Below, piece by piece: positions 16,084 through 24,203 of a DNA stretch of 64,000 nucleotides; within the stretch, counting starts at the first letter, position 1; every line of letters begins with the position of its first letter. The DNA lies in contig NZ_JAQNDO010000001.1 in NCBI RefSeq assembly GCF_028369105.1, positions 5,238,501 through 5,302,500 on the forward strand. Direction: 5' to 3'. The position numbers and the translations under genes are program-made. The notes under the pieces were generated by a model that was given only the letters and a program-made list of their open reading frames with translations, was not told where the DNA came from and searched no databases. This DNA comes from Polyangium mundeleinium (GTDB lineage: Bacteria > Myxococcota_A > Polyangia > Polyangiales > Polyangiaceae).

Positions 16084-16806
16084 ATGACCATGAAGCACGT
16101 TTTTCCGATTCTCGCGCTTGGTCTCGGTCTCGTGACGGGCTTCGCGGCGGAGGCGTCGGCGCGGGATCCGGTCATCATCCAGCATCCGCCGCCGCGCGTG
16201 CCGGCGGTCAACGTGGAGCCGTTCCTCGCCGCGGGCTGCGTCCGGAGCGAGGACACGCTGGATTGCTCGGCCTCCGCCACGATCCAGCCATTCGGATGTT
16301 TCGGAAACACCCTGCGCATCGACGATGCGCTCGGCGGCCTTTCGCCGCGCGTGGCCATCGCGGAATGCAATGCGGACGCGCGCGAGGATTCGGCGGTGGG
16401 GATCGTCAACCTCGGCTGCATGTTGCCGCAGAAGCGGCGATATTTGCTGGCGACGGGCGGCGGGCACTTCGAGCTCATCGACACGGCCGCGGGGTTCGTC
16501 GACCGTTTCGCCCCGGTGACCTCGCAGGCGGAGGCGCTCGGCTTCGCGGTCGCGCTCACGACGGCGAACCCGGAGTACACGATCGAGATCAACGACGGCC
16601 GCGATTTCCTGGTGGATCGCATCGAGACGACGAACGTCCGGAAGGTCCGGGGGGGATTCCGGGTGCGGCTGTTCGACATGGAGCTTTGTGGTTGCGGGCT
16701 GCACCCGACGTCGGCGGTGGATTATTTCGTGCCGAATAGCGGGCGGGTGCGGGTCGCAGACCGGGAGCAGGTCTACCGATTCACGGGCTTCGTCTGCATC
16801 GATTGA
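16084..16806 (+). CDS. Secreted protein of unknown function, 240 aa
   Basis: MTMKHVFPILALGLGLVTGF with EASA-RD gives a type I signal peptide. The mature protein has eight cysteines spread over its length (GCVRSED, DCSASA, FGCFGN, ECNADA, GCMLPQ, CGCGLH, VCID at the end), which suggests disulfides in the periplasm or outside. I do not recognise the fold. It lies 69 bp behind the previous gene on the same strand and 75 bp before the next, so the three may be co-expressed. The disulfide-rich content is worth noting next to the DsbA-like gene at 19146-21599. Confidence 0.72.
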   Translation: MTMKHVFPILALGLGLVTGFAAEASARDPVIIQHPPPRVPAVNVEPFLAAGCVRSEDTLDCSASATIQPFGCFGNTLRIDDALGGLSPRVAIAECNADAREDSAVGIVNLGCMLPQKRRYLLATGGGHFELIDTAAGFVDRFAPVTSQAEALGFAVALTTANPEYTIEINDGRDFLVDRIETTNVRKVRGGFRVRLFDMELCGCGLHPTSAVDYFVPNSGRVRVADREQVYRFTGFVCID

Positions 16807-16881
16807 GGGAGGCGGCGGCCCCACGCGGGCGCGTCGTGGGTGGACAAGGGCGCACCGATCGCCGATAGTTCCGGGCGGCCC

Positions 16882-18327
16882 ATGCAGAGGACCGCCCATT
16901 TTCCTTTCATGTTCCCGCTCGTCGTGATGCTCGCTTGCGTCGCGTCGTGCAAGAAGAACGAGCCCCCGCCGCCGCAGCAAGACGCGCCGAAGGCCGCGCC
17001 GAGCGCGAGCGCGGCCTTGGCGGAGCCCGCGGGGCCGAAGGCCGTGCCCACGCTCGTCCTCGAAGAATTCGCGCCCGCGGGCAGCAGCAAGCCGGAGGCC
17101 GTCTTCGACGTCGAGGGCGCGGTCGTGGTGACGCACAAGCAACGCGTCGGCCGGATCGTGGGCGACGGCGTCGAATGGCTGAAGGAGACGATCCCGCCCG
17201 AGATTGGCGGGCCGCAGGCGACGGTCATCGACTCCGTGCAAGGCCTTTGGCCCGACGCGATCGACGTGCTCTATCGCAGCGACAGCATGCGGGCGCCGGT
17301 GCCCTCGTACATGCCGCTGACCGGAAAGGGAACCCGCAAATCCTTCGCCTGGGGCGGTGGCCCGGCCGCGATCAACGGCATCGCCCGGATCGGAGAATCG
17401 GTCCTGCTCCTGGGATGGTCGTACGCGTACGGGGACGGGATCTTTTTCTCGACCGTGCGCGGGCCCAAGCTCGATCGGAAGCAGCAGATGCCCACGGAGG
17501 CGGGGTGCAAGCCGGGAGAGGTCGAGTCCAGCGAGTTCATGCCGATCCGCCCCGCGATATGGGCGGACACGATCGCCGCCTCGAAATCGGGCGTGCTCGT
17601 CGCCGTCGGCCAGATGTGCCACACGCGGGGGCCGGCGCTGGAGGTATGGGACGAGAACGCGACGAAATCGCGGTTCATCGACGTTCGGCCTCTCGTGAAG
17701 GACATCGGCTTTTGGCCGAAGCTCCTCGGCGGCAAGGACGAGGTCTGGCTTTATTCGGGGAAAAACAATCCGATTCTCCAGCTCAAAGGCGGCGAGCTCA
17801 CGGCGTTGCCCCGGACCGAGGCGCCGCCGACGCTCGCATTCGTCTCGACGAGCGGCGTCTTGCACGTGGTCGCGGGCCCCTCGCTCGCGCGATGGGAGGG
17901 CGGGACATGGGTGGAGATCGGAAAGCTCTCCTGGCCCATGATCTTCCGCTCGATGGTCCTCGACGGCGACGCGATGTGGGCGTCCGCCGAGGGCAAGGTG
18001 TACCGGGTGCGCGAGGGGAAAGGCTGGTCGTTCGCGGAGGGGTGCAAGACGCCGCTCGTGTATCTCTACGACGTGAACCCCGGAAACGCGAACAAGTTCA
18101 CGTTTCCTTCGACCCGCAAGGCCCTCGCCACGTTCCCCGGCGTCGCCGACATTCGCTTGGTGGAGTTTTTCGAAGGCGGGCGGCGGCTCGGCGTCGAGGT
18201 GAAGAGCCAGGCGCAGGGAGAGGCCCTCATCTCGCACGTGAAGGCCACGATGAACGAGGAGAACCCGATCTTGATTTGCCACGCACCGGACAAGCCGCGC
18301 GTCATCGAGATCAAAGACGGGAAGTGA
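16882..18327 (+). CDS. Lipoprotein of unknown function, 481 aa
   Basis: ATG at 16882 gives a start with FPFMFPLVVMLACVASC, a lipobox-like VASC followed by KKNEPPPP; an internal ATG at 16909 would give a shorter, equally valid signal. A Pro/Ala linker leads into a mostly beta-rich body with repeated WxxG-type segments (KSFAWGGGPAAINGI, LLLGWSYAYGDGIFFS, LGGKDEVWLYSG, EGKVYRVREGKGWSF), compatible with a beta-propeller. No catalytic motif is visible. The stop is 5 bp before the next start, so the two genes are an operon. Confidence 0.72.
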   Translation: MQRTAHFPFMFPLVVMLACVASCKKNEPPPPQQDAPKAAPSASAALAEPAGPKAVPTLVLEEFAPAGSSKPEAVFDVEGAVVVTHKQRVGRIVGDGVEWLKETIPPEIGGPQATVIDSVQGLWPDAIDVLYRSDSMRAPVPSYMPLTGKGTRKSFAWGGGPAAINGIARIGESVLLLGWSYAYGDGIFFSTVRGPKLDRKQQMPTEAGCKPGEVESSEFMPIRPAIWADTIAASKSGVLVAVGQMCHTRGPALEVWDENATKSRFIDVRPLVKDIGFWPKLLGGKDEVWLYSGKNNPILQLKGGELTALPRTEAPPTLAFVSTSGVLHVVAGPSLARWEGGTWVEIGKLSWPMIFRSMVLDGDAMWASAEGKVYRVREGKGWSFAEGCKTPLVYLYDVNPGNANKFTFPSTRKALATFPGVADIRLVEFFEGGRRLGVEVKSQAQGEALISHVKATMNEENPILICHAPDKPRVIEIKDGK

Positions 18328-18332
18328 GGCCC

Positions 18333-19130
18333 ATGCTTCCTCTGAAGAAACATCCGACCCGCGCGCACGCAGGCCCCGGCGAAACCGTCGCGAACACCCC
18401 CAATGGCGTGGCGGGCAAGAGCGTGTACGTGGCCGACGTCGACGATTACGAGCTCTACCGCACGATGCTGTATGGGCTGGGCGCGAAGGGCGTGACCAAC
18501 AAGTTGATGGCGACGGCGGACGTCATCCTCCACGGCGCGCAGGCGGCCCCGCAGAAGGCGCGCGCGAAGTACCCATCCGCCGAGATCGTGAAGGCCTCGG
18601 CGATCCTGCCCTTGTTTCACCAGGAGATACGGTCCTTCAGCGACCTCGTTCGGGCCCTCCAGCGCCACGGTTTTACCGTGCGCAATCCGAGCGACGAGGG
18701 GGATGCGGAGTTCGACCACTTCGAGCTGCCGCTCGTGGGCGATTCGCTGCACGAGACCCTGCTGCATTGGCTCGGCAGCTCGGCGTTCATCCGGAGCTAC
18801 GCGAAGAAACAGCACTTCCCCATCGACAAACGCGAGGAAGGGTACATCGATTTCCCGATCCCGGACAGCGGTGGTCTCACCTGGTATTACACGTGGAACA
18901 GCGACGCCTGGAGCCGTGTCCACGCCCTGCGCGGCGAGGGCGATTACCCGCTCGACATCAAGGGCCACCAGCTCCTGCGCGTCGAGCCGCTCTTGTGGAC
19001 GCAGAGCACGGGGCTGTACTTCCACGAGTATCCGCTTCTCGACAGCATCACCGGCCTGTTCATCCAGGCGGGCGTCGACGCGCGCACCGGCAGGGTGAAC
19101 GGCACGGCGATCTCCCGCGTGTGGACGTAA
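18333..19130 (+). CDS. Unknown cytoplasmic protein, 265 aa
   Basis: ATG at 18333 lies 5 bp after the preceding lipoprotein gene. There is no signal peptide. The sequence holds SVYVADVDDYELYRTMLYGL, then an alpha/beta-looking middle (AILPLFHQEIRSFSDLVRAL), and an aromatic, glycine-rich C-terminal half (GLTWYYTWNSDAWSRVHAL, LLWTQSTGLYFHEYPLLDS). I cannot assign a family. Its close coupling to the lipoprotein suggests a shared process, but nothing in either sequence says which. Confidence 0.68.
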   Translation: MLPLKKHPTRAHAGPGETVANTPNGVAGKSVYVADVDDYELYRTMLYGLGAKGVTNKLMATADVILHGAQAAPQKARAKYPSAEIVKASAILPLFHQEIRSFSDLVRALQRHGFTVRNPSDEGDAEFDHFELPLVGDSLHETLLHWLGSSAFIRSYAKKQHFPIDKREEGYIDFPIPDSGGLTWYYTWNSDAWSRVHALRGEGDYPLDIKGHQLLRVEPLLWTQSTGLYFHEYPLLDSITGLFIQAGVDARTGRVNGTAISRVWT

Positions 19131-19145
19131 GACCGAAACGAGCGG

Positions 19146-21599
19146 TTACTGCGTCCGCACGATGATGTGGAATCCGAACGGCGACTCCACGATGCCGCTC
19201 GTCTCGCCCACGCCGAGGTTGAGCACGGCGTCCTCGAATTCGCGGACCATCGCGCCCTTCGGGAACGTGCCGAGGTCGCCCCCGCGTTGCGCGGCGCCCG
19301 GCTCGTCGCTGTATTGTGCGACGATATCGTCGAAGCGCGCCCCCGCTTGCAGCCGCTTGTGCGCGTCCTGCGCGAGCGCCAGCGCCTCGCTCCGGCTGCG
19401 CGTGATGGTCGCAGGCGCGCGTTTGGAGCCCGCATACATCACGATCAGGTGTTTTGCGCCCAGGTGCCCCGCGGGCGTCACCGCCGACGCCGCGGGCGCG
19501 GGCGGGGCCGGGGACGGGGACGGCGGCGGGCTCAGCGGCGGCGGGGACGTCGCCACGAGGGGCACGGGCTGCCGGGCGTCGGCCTTCAGCGTGCCGGAGG
19601 CAATGGGCTCGTTCGGCTTCAGGGCCCTCGTGACGATCCGCTTGAAGTTGCGAAGAGGTTGCGCGTTGCCTACGAAATAATCGTTGATGACGAAGGCCGG
19701 CGTGCCCGTGATCTTCAGGCGCTCGGCGAGCTCCAGATCGGCCTGGACCACCTTCCAATGGGTGCGCGCGTCGAGTGCTGCCGAGAGCTTCGCCACGTCG
19801 AGCCCCGCCTCGGCGGCTTTGCGCTCGATGGCCGGGCGGCTCAAGCCCTGCTCGGTTTGATCCTCCCACAGGCGCGCCGAGAAGGCCCAGAAGCCGGCCT
19901 CGCCTTTCTGCCGGAAGGCCTCGACGGAGGCCTCGGCAGCGAGCTGCGCGTGCTTGTGGAAGGAGAGGGGAAAATGCCGCCAGACGACGCGGACCTTGCC
20001 CGGGAAGGCGGCGATGAGCTCATCGATGACCGGCTGCGCGCGCTTGCTGAAAGGGCACTGAAAGTCGGCGAACATCTGAATGGTCACTGCCGCTCCGGCC
20101 GGCGCGCCTTTGGCCGGATGGTCCTTCGTGGGCGCGGGGGCGAGGATTCTCTCCACGGGCTCGGGGCCCTTTGCGTCTTTCTGGAGTGCATCATAGATGT
20201 TCGCGGCCGGCGTCCCCGCGGCGATGAGCTTTTCGGCCTTCTTGATCTCCTCGTCGATGAGGGCTTCGAACGCCTCGCGGGGCTGCGCGCCGATGAGGCG
20301 CCTGCCATTGACGAAGAAATGCGGCGTGCCCATCACCTTGAAATCGTCCGCCAGATCCAGATCGCGCTCGATGCGCGCGGCATGCGTGTGCGACGCGATT
20401 GCCTTTTTCACGCGCTTCACGTCGAGGCCGAGGGCGATCGCGAGGTTTTCGAGCTCGGGGTCCGCGAGGCGATCCTGGGTGTCGAAGAGTGCCTGGAAGG
20501 CCTTCCAGAAGGCGGCCTCTCCCTTTTGCACGCCGGCCTCGATGGCGAGCTCGGCGGCCGCCTCGGCGCGCGAATGCATGGGCAGGGGGTTGTGCTTGAA
20601 CACCAGGCGCAGTTTGTCGCCGTACTTGGCTTCGAGCTCGGTGAGCGTCGCGATCGACCGCTTGCAGAAGGGGCACTGGAAATCGCCGAACATCACCATG
20701 GTCACGAGCGCGGTCGATTTGCCGCGCGCGGGCGAGCCGTCGAGCGGGATCTTCCAGGCCGTGTCCGAGTCCGACGGCGGAGGGGGAGGCGGCACGGGCG
20801 GCGGCGCGTTTTTGTAGTTTTGCTCGGAGAGCTCGGCATAGACGCGCTCGGGGGGAACGCCCTTGCGCCGGAGCGCGGCGGCCTCTTCGAGCTCGGCGTC
20901 AATGGCCTCCTGGAACTTCGTGAGGGGCTGAGCGCCGGCGAGGAAGATGCCATTGATGAACGAGGCCGGCGTCCCTCGGACGCCGACTTGCTTGGCGAAC
21001 GCGAGGTCCGCGTCCACGTTCGCGGCGAAGCGCTGCTGGTCGAACGCCGCCTGGAACGCCCAAGGATCGATGCCGCTCTGGGCCGCCCAGTCGTTGAAGG
21101 AGGGGACGTCGAGGGAGCGCTGGTTCCGGAACGCGAGGGCGTGAAACTTCCAGAATGCGCTCGCGCCCCCGAGCCGCAGCACCGTCTCGGCCGCGAGGTG
21201 GGCGGGGCGCGCATTCCTGTGGAACGGGAGCGGGTTGTGTTTCCAGACGACCCGCAATTTGTCGGGACCGTACTGCTGCTGCAGGAGCGCCAGCGTGGCC
21301 ATGAGCCGCGACGTGAAGGGGCACTCGAAATCGCCCCAGATGACCATCGTGACCGGGGCGAGCGGGTTTCCCCAGGCAGGGGCGTCGGGACCGACGGGGA
21401 TGGCCGTCCCGGGATCGGGGAGCGCGGCCGCGCCCTCGCCCTCGTTGGCCGCCTCGGGCACGGCGAGGGGGCGGCGCCCCGGTTCGTCCTGGCTTACCGC
21501 CACCGCCGGCTGCACGGGCGGCGGGGGGGCGCAAGCGGCGAGCAAGATCAGGGCCGTCGAAACGAACGCCGCGCGGCGCCGTCCACGTGCGTGGTTCAT
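19146..21599 (-). CDS. Lipoprotein with three DsbA-like thioredoxin domains and a C-terminal parvulin PPIase domain
   Basis: The 817-aa product starts with a lipoprotein signal (ALILLAAC, Cys23). Three DsbA/thioredoxin_4 domains follow, each with an active-site loop, a conserved KHNPLPxH-type segment and a cis-Pro loop (GTP). Their loops differ: CPFT at 93-96, CPFC at 309-312 and CPFS at 515-518. Only the middle domain has the CXXC needed for disulfide exchange; the outer two keep the first Cys and could bind substrate as mixed disulfides or act as holdases. After a Pro/Ser linker, residues 712-817 match parvulin (AKHLIVMYAG, QYSDEPGAAQRGGDLGTF, FGFHIIV). It should fold or oxidise exported proteins at a membrane. 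It is divergent from the MNIO operon with 194 bp between starts. Confidence 0.92.
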   Translation of the reverse strand: MNHARGRRRAAFVSTALILLAACAPPPPVQPAVAVSQDEPGRRPLAVPEAANEGEGAAALPDPGTAIPVGPDAPAWGNPLAPVTMVIWGDFECPFTSRLMATLALLQQQYGPDKLRVVWKHNPLPFHRNARPAHLAAETVLRLGGASAFWKFHALAFRNQRSLDVPSFNDWAAQSGIDPWAFQAAFDQQRFAANVDADLAFAKQVGVRGTPASFINGIFLAGAQPLTKFQEAIDAELEEAAALRRKGVPPERVYAELSEQNYKNAPPPVPPPPPPSDSDTAWKIPLDGSPARGKSTALVTMVMFGDFQCPFCKRSIATLTELEAKYGDKLRLVFKHNPLPMHSRAEAAAELAIEAGVQKGEAAFWKAFQALFDTQDRLADPELENLAIALGLDVKRVKKAIASHTHAARIERDLDLADDFKVMGTPHFFVNGRRLIGAQPREAFEALIDEEIKKAEKLIAAGTPAANIYDALQKDAKGPEPVERILAPAPTKDHPAKGAPAGAAVTIQMFADFQCPFSKRAQPVIDELIAAFPGKVRVVWRHFPLSFHKHAQLAAEASVEAFRQKGEAGFWAFSARLWEDQTEQGLSRPAIERKAAEAGLDVAKLSAALDARTHWKVVQADLELAERLKITGTPAFVINDYFVGNAQPLRNFKRIVTRALKPNEPIASGTLKADARQPVPLVATSPPPLSPPPSPSPAPPAPAASAVTPAGHLGAKHLIVMYAGSKRAPATITRSRSEALALAQDAHKRLQAGARFDDIVAQYSDEPGAAQRGGDLGTFPKGAMVREFEDAVLNLGVGETSGIVESPFGFHIIVRTQ

Positions 21600-21793
21600 C
21601 GAAACTCCTCCTCCATCGGGGCGCGCCGAGACTACGCCACGACGACCGGAGGGGGAAGGCCATGGTCGCGTTCAAACGAGGAGGCGGCAGCAGGAGGCGG
21701 TCGCGAGGGCGCAAGAACAGGTGACGGAAACTGCGATACGTTCTACGCTGCAATCCCAACGGGGCGCGCAGCGCCCGCCATCAAGGAGTTTCC

Positions 21794-22324
21794 GTGGAAT
21801 TGAAAATTGCCCTCGTCGCTGGAGCCGTTGGCGCCCTCGCCGGTTGTGCCGGTGCCGCGGACGGGTCGTCTCCCAGCCAGGCGGACACCACACCCGAGCC
21901 CGACCCGGCCGCGGGCAACGCCGCCCTCATGTCGCTGAATGAGAACATGGCCCGCCTGCGCGCGCTCGCGGTCTTCGATGCCGATCATGTCATCTTTGAT
22001 ATGCCCGGGCATTCTTCCAATTGTTATTCGGTCTGCAAGCATCGCCAGATCGCCGCGCTCCGCGTGGACAAACTGGCCGACGTCGCCGAGTCCGCCGTGA
22101 AGACCCCCGCCCCGGACGCCTGCGCCGAGGCGACCATCGAAAAGAACCTCGCCGCGCTGAACGCGCTCCATATCGTGCACGTCGAGGGGCTGATCAAGGA
22201 CGAGCCCAAGAACAGCGCCAACTGTTACCAGCCCTGCGAGCCCGTTGTTCAGGATGCCAAGGCCCTCACCTGCGAGCGCGCCGGGAAGCTCGCGAGCATC
22301 GTGAACGCGGCCAAGGATCTGTGA
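21794..22324 (+). CDS. Lipoprotein with duplicated NCYxxC module, candidate MNIO substrate
   Basis: There is no ATG near the start; GTG at 21794 sits 5 bp after AAGGAG and gives MELKIALVAGAVGALAGC, a lipoprotein signal with lipobox LAGC (Cys18). The 176-aa product repeats one module. Residues 50-103 contain ENMARLRALAVFDADHV, then SSNCYSVC (Cys77, Cys81) and KLADVAESAVK. Residues 116-175 contain EKNLAALNALHIVHVEG, then SANCYQPC (Cys144, Cys148) and KLASIVNAAKD. Two more cysteines lie at 110 and 160. The next gene starts inside its stop codon. MNIO enzymes modify cysteine-bearing peptides, so this is the natural substrate candidate; a heme- or metal-binding lipoprotein is an alternative. Confidence 0.8.
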   Translation: MELKIALVAGAVGALAGCAGAADGSSPSQADTTPEPDPAAGNAALMSLNENMARLRALAVFDADHVIFDMPGHSSNCYSVCKHRQIAALRVDKLADVAESAVKTPAPDACAEATIEKNLAALNALHIVHVEGLIKDEPKNSANCYQPCEPVVQDAKALTCERAGKLASIVNAAKDL

Positions 22325-23271
22325 GGGCCCGTTTTCCCGACGTGAATGGGCGCCTCGGGCTGGGGGTCGGAATGGATCTCCCCTGGGGCGCCCCGGTCGG
22401 GTTCACGCACGATTCCGGGCGTGGGGATCACGTGACGGATCCGGTCGTGCGGTTCTTGTCGTCCCATGCCGGGGCCTTTCGGTATCTGTTCACGTCCTTC
22501 CAGCCCCGGAGTCGAAATCGCCTCGATCCCCGCGAGTACTTCGACGCCTACGACGACCTGTTTGCCCGCATTCCAGCGTTCTCTGTGCGCGCCCTCCACC
22601 AGACGACCTTCAACCTGGGCGCGCTCGAAGCCTATGATCGCGGGCGGATCCTCGATTTCACGAACGCGCTCGTCGACCGGTACCACTTCGCGTGGGTGAA
22701 CGAGGATCTCGGCCTCTGGTCGCTGCACGGCAGGCCCTTGCCGTACCCGCTGCCGCCGTATCTCACGCCCGCGGGGCTCGACGCCGCCATCCGGAACACG
22801 GCCGAGGTGCAAGAGAAGCTTCTGGCGCCGCTCTTCGTGGAGTTCCCCGGATTCTCGGACGGGACGAGCTTTTTCATGGGCCAGATGCACGCGTATGATT
22901 TTTTCCGGACGGTCGTGGAGGAGACGCGGTCGCCGGCCACGCTCGACGTGGGGCACCTCCTTTCCTATCAATGGCTGCTCGGCAAGCGGGGCGAGGCGCT
23001 GTTCGGGGAGGTCGAGCGATTGCCGCTCGACCATTGCTTCGAGATTCACCTCTCGGGATGCGCGATCGACGGTGATTCCTTCATGGACCATCACCACGGC
23101 GTGCTTCTCGACGAGCAGCTCGAGCTCCTTCGTCGCCTCCTTCCGCTTTGTCCGAACCTGTCCGCGATCACCTACGAAGATCCGAGGCTCGACGCCGAAG
23201 GGCGGCTCGCCCCCGAGACCGTCACGAGCTTCGAGCGCCTCCGGGACGCCGTGGACCTCTGGCTCTCATGA
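22321..23271 (+). CDS. Divergent DUF692/MNIO family enzyme (MbnB-like)
   Basis: The 316-aa product follows the DUF692 TIM-barrel order: start RLGLGVGMDLPW, ALHQTTFN (His93), VNEDLGLWSLHG (Glu128) with PLPPYLTPAGLD, LLAPLFVEFPG (Glu174), TLDVGHLLS (Asp209, His212), EIHLSGC (His243), DHHHG (257-259) and ITYEDPR. These line up with the iron-ligand positions of MbnB and TglH, though several segments are atypical (LDVGH where many members have LDVNN). The start GTG at 22321 overlaps the upstream stop (GTGA); GTG at 22342 is the alternative. MNIO enzymes use two or three irons and oxygen to alter Cys or Asn side chains of ribosomal peptides. The reaction here is unknown. Confidence 0.82.
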   Translation: MRARFPDVNGRLGLGVGMDLPWGAPVGFTHDSGRGDHVTDPVVRFLSSHAGAFRYLFTSFQPRSRNRLDPREYFDAYDDLFARIPAFSVRALHQTTFNLGALEAYDRGRILDFTNALVDRYHFAWVNEDLGLWSLHGRPLPYPLPPYLTPAGLDAAIRNTAEVQEKLLAPLFVEFPGFSDGTSFFMGQMHAYDFFRTVVEETRSPATLDVGHLLSYQWLLGKRGEALFGEVERLPLDHCFEIHLSGCAIDGDSFMDHHHGVLLDEQLELLRRLLPLCPNLSAITYEDPRLDAEGRLAPETVTSFERLRDAVDLWLS

Positions 23272-23978
23272 TCTCGCTCGATCAGGCGCTCGACCGGCTT
23301 TTGCATCATCGCTCGTACCGGGAAGCCTTTCTCGCGGGACGCGTTTCCGAGCTCGACGTGTCGGAAGGCGATCTGCGCGCGCTCCAATCCATCGACCCGG
23401 AGCAGCTCCGAAGGACGGTCGAGCGCGTGCGCGCGGATGTCATCCAGCGAAAACATCGGGGGAGCGGCGGGCTCCTCACGATATACGCGCGCACCCTGGA
23501 CGCGTGGAGGGCCACGCATCCCGAGGATCACGAGCTCGAAGAGTTGCTGGCGTCGTTCCTGGAATCCCCAGCCTTCGATGCGTATCGCGCACATTCCCAC
23601 GCGGGCCCCGGGGTCTGCCTCGAAGAGGCCTTCTTTCGGTTCTGCGATGCACGCGGGATCGGCGACGGCGCGATCCGGGAGGCAGAGTTTCTCACGGCGA
23701 TGATGAAGGCGCTCCTGATGAGCCCGCTGCCGGATTTCACCCTGCCGGCGGAGGTTCGTGTCGTCCCGGATGGGTTTTTCGCGGTGGGCGAGCGGGCCGG
23801 GCCCACGCTCTACGCCGCCGTGCGCGGAAAGCTCGTCCTCGGGCCGATCACGCCCTTCCTCGCGGATCTGCTCCTGTCGGACGACAGCCCGGTCGAGATC
23901 GCGCGCAAACACCACGTCGCCACCATCGTGCTGCAAGCGTCGCTCGATCACCTCGCGGGGCTCGGGCTCGGCCGCTGA
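23268..23978 (+). CDS. Probable MNIO partner protein (MbnC/BufC-like), 236 aa
   Basis: The ATG overlaps the MNIO stop (ATGA), so the proteins are translationally coupled. The N-terminal part (LDQALDRLLHHRSYREAFLAGR, then IDPEQLRRTVERVRADVIQR) and the stretch LLTIYARTLDAWRATHPEDHELEELLASF resemble partner proteins that deliver substrate to DUF692 enzymes (DUF2063-type). The C-terminal third (VRVVPDGFFAVGERAGPTL to DSPVEIARKHHVATIVLQAS) looks like a small domain for docking or leader recognition (PqqD-like in outline). Family assignment rests mainly on position and general pattern, so it is provisional. It has no signal peptide. Confidence 0.65.
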   Translation: MISLDQALDRLLHHRSYREAFLAGRVSELDVSEGDLRALQSIDPEQLRRTVERVRADVIQRKHRGSGGLLTIYARTLDAWRATHPEDHELEELLASFLESPAFDAYRAHSHAGPGVCLEEAFFRFCDARGIGDGAIREAEFLTAMMKALLMSPLPDFTLPAEVRVVPDGFFAVGERAGPTLYAAVRGKLVLGPITPFLADLLLSDDSPVEIARKHHVATIVLQASLDHLAGLGLGR

Positions 23979-23982
23979 GCCG

Positions 23983-24191
23983 CGGTTCCACAAGGGCGAG
24001 GTCGCTCGCGCCAAGGCCGGGGGTGTGTTCCGCAACGGCGGAGCCGTGTTCCGCAAGGCGGCGTTGTGTTCCGCAAGGGCGATGTCGTGTTCCGCAAGGG
24101 CGATGTCGTGTTCCGCAAGGGCGGGGGCGTGTTCCGCAACGGCGGGGGCGTGTTCCGCAACGGCGGGGGCGCTCGCGTCAAGGGCACAGCC
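23983..24191. repeat. 21-bp tandem repeat array (about 10 units)
   Basis: Seven good units begin GTGTTCCGCAA at 24025, 24046, 24066, 24087, 24108, 24129 and 24150 (one step is 20 bp, the others 21). Diverged units flank them, including GCTCGCGCCAAGG at 24004 and GCTCGCGTCAAGGGCACAGC at 24171. The array lies between the convergent stops of the MNIO operon and the hybrid kinase gene. The last unit closely resembles the repeat at 54025-54383. Confidence 0.9.
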
Positions 24192-24203
24192 TCTCGCGCC
24201 CGG

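Noticed and set aside
14968-18282. Minus-strand ORF of 1104 codons
   Set aside because: It runs antisense to four plus-strand genes that have signal peptides, ribosome sites and plausible composition. Its Arg/Ala/His-rich translation is typical of a shadow frame in GC-rich DNA.
19167-21803. Plus-strand ORF of 878 codons
   Set aside because: It is the complement of the DsbA-parvulin gene, whose motifs are unmistakable; the plus frame shows no domain.
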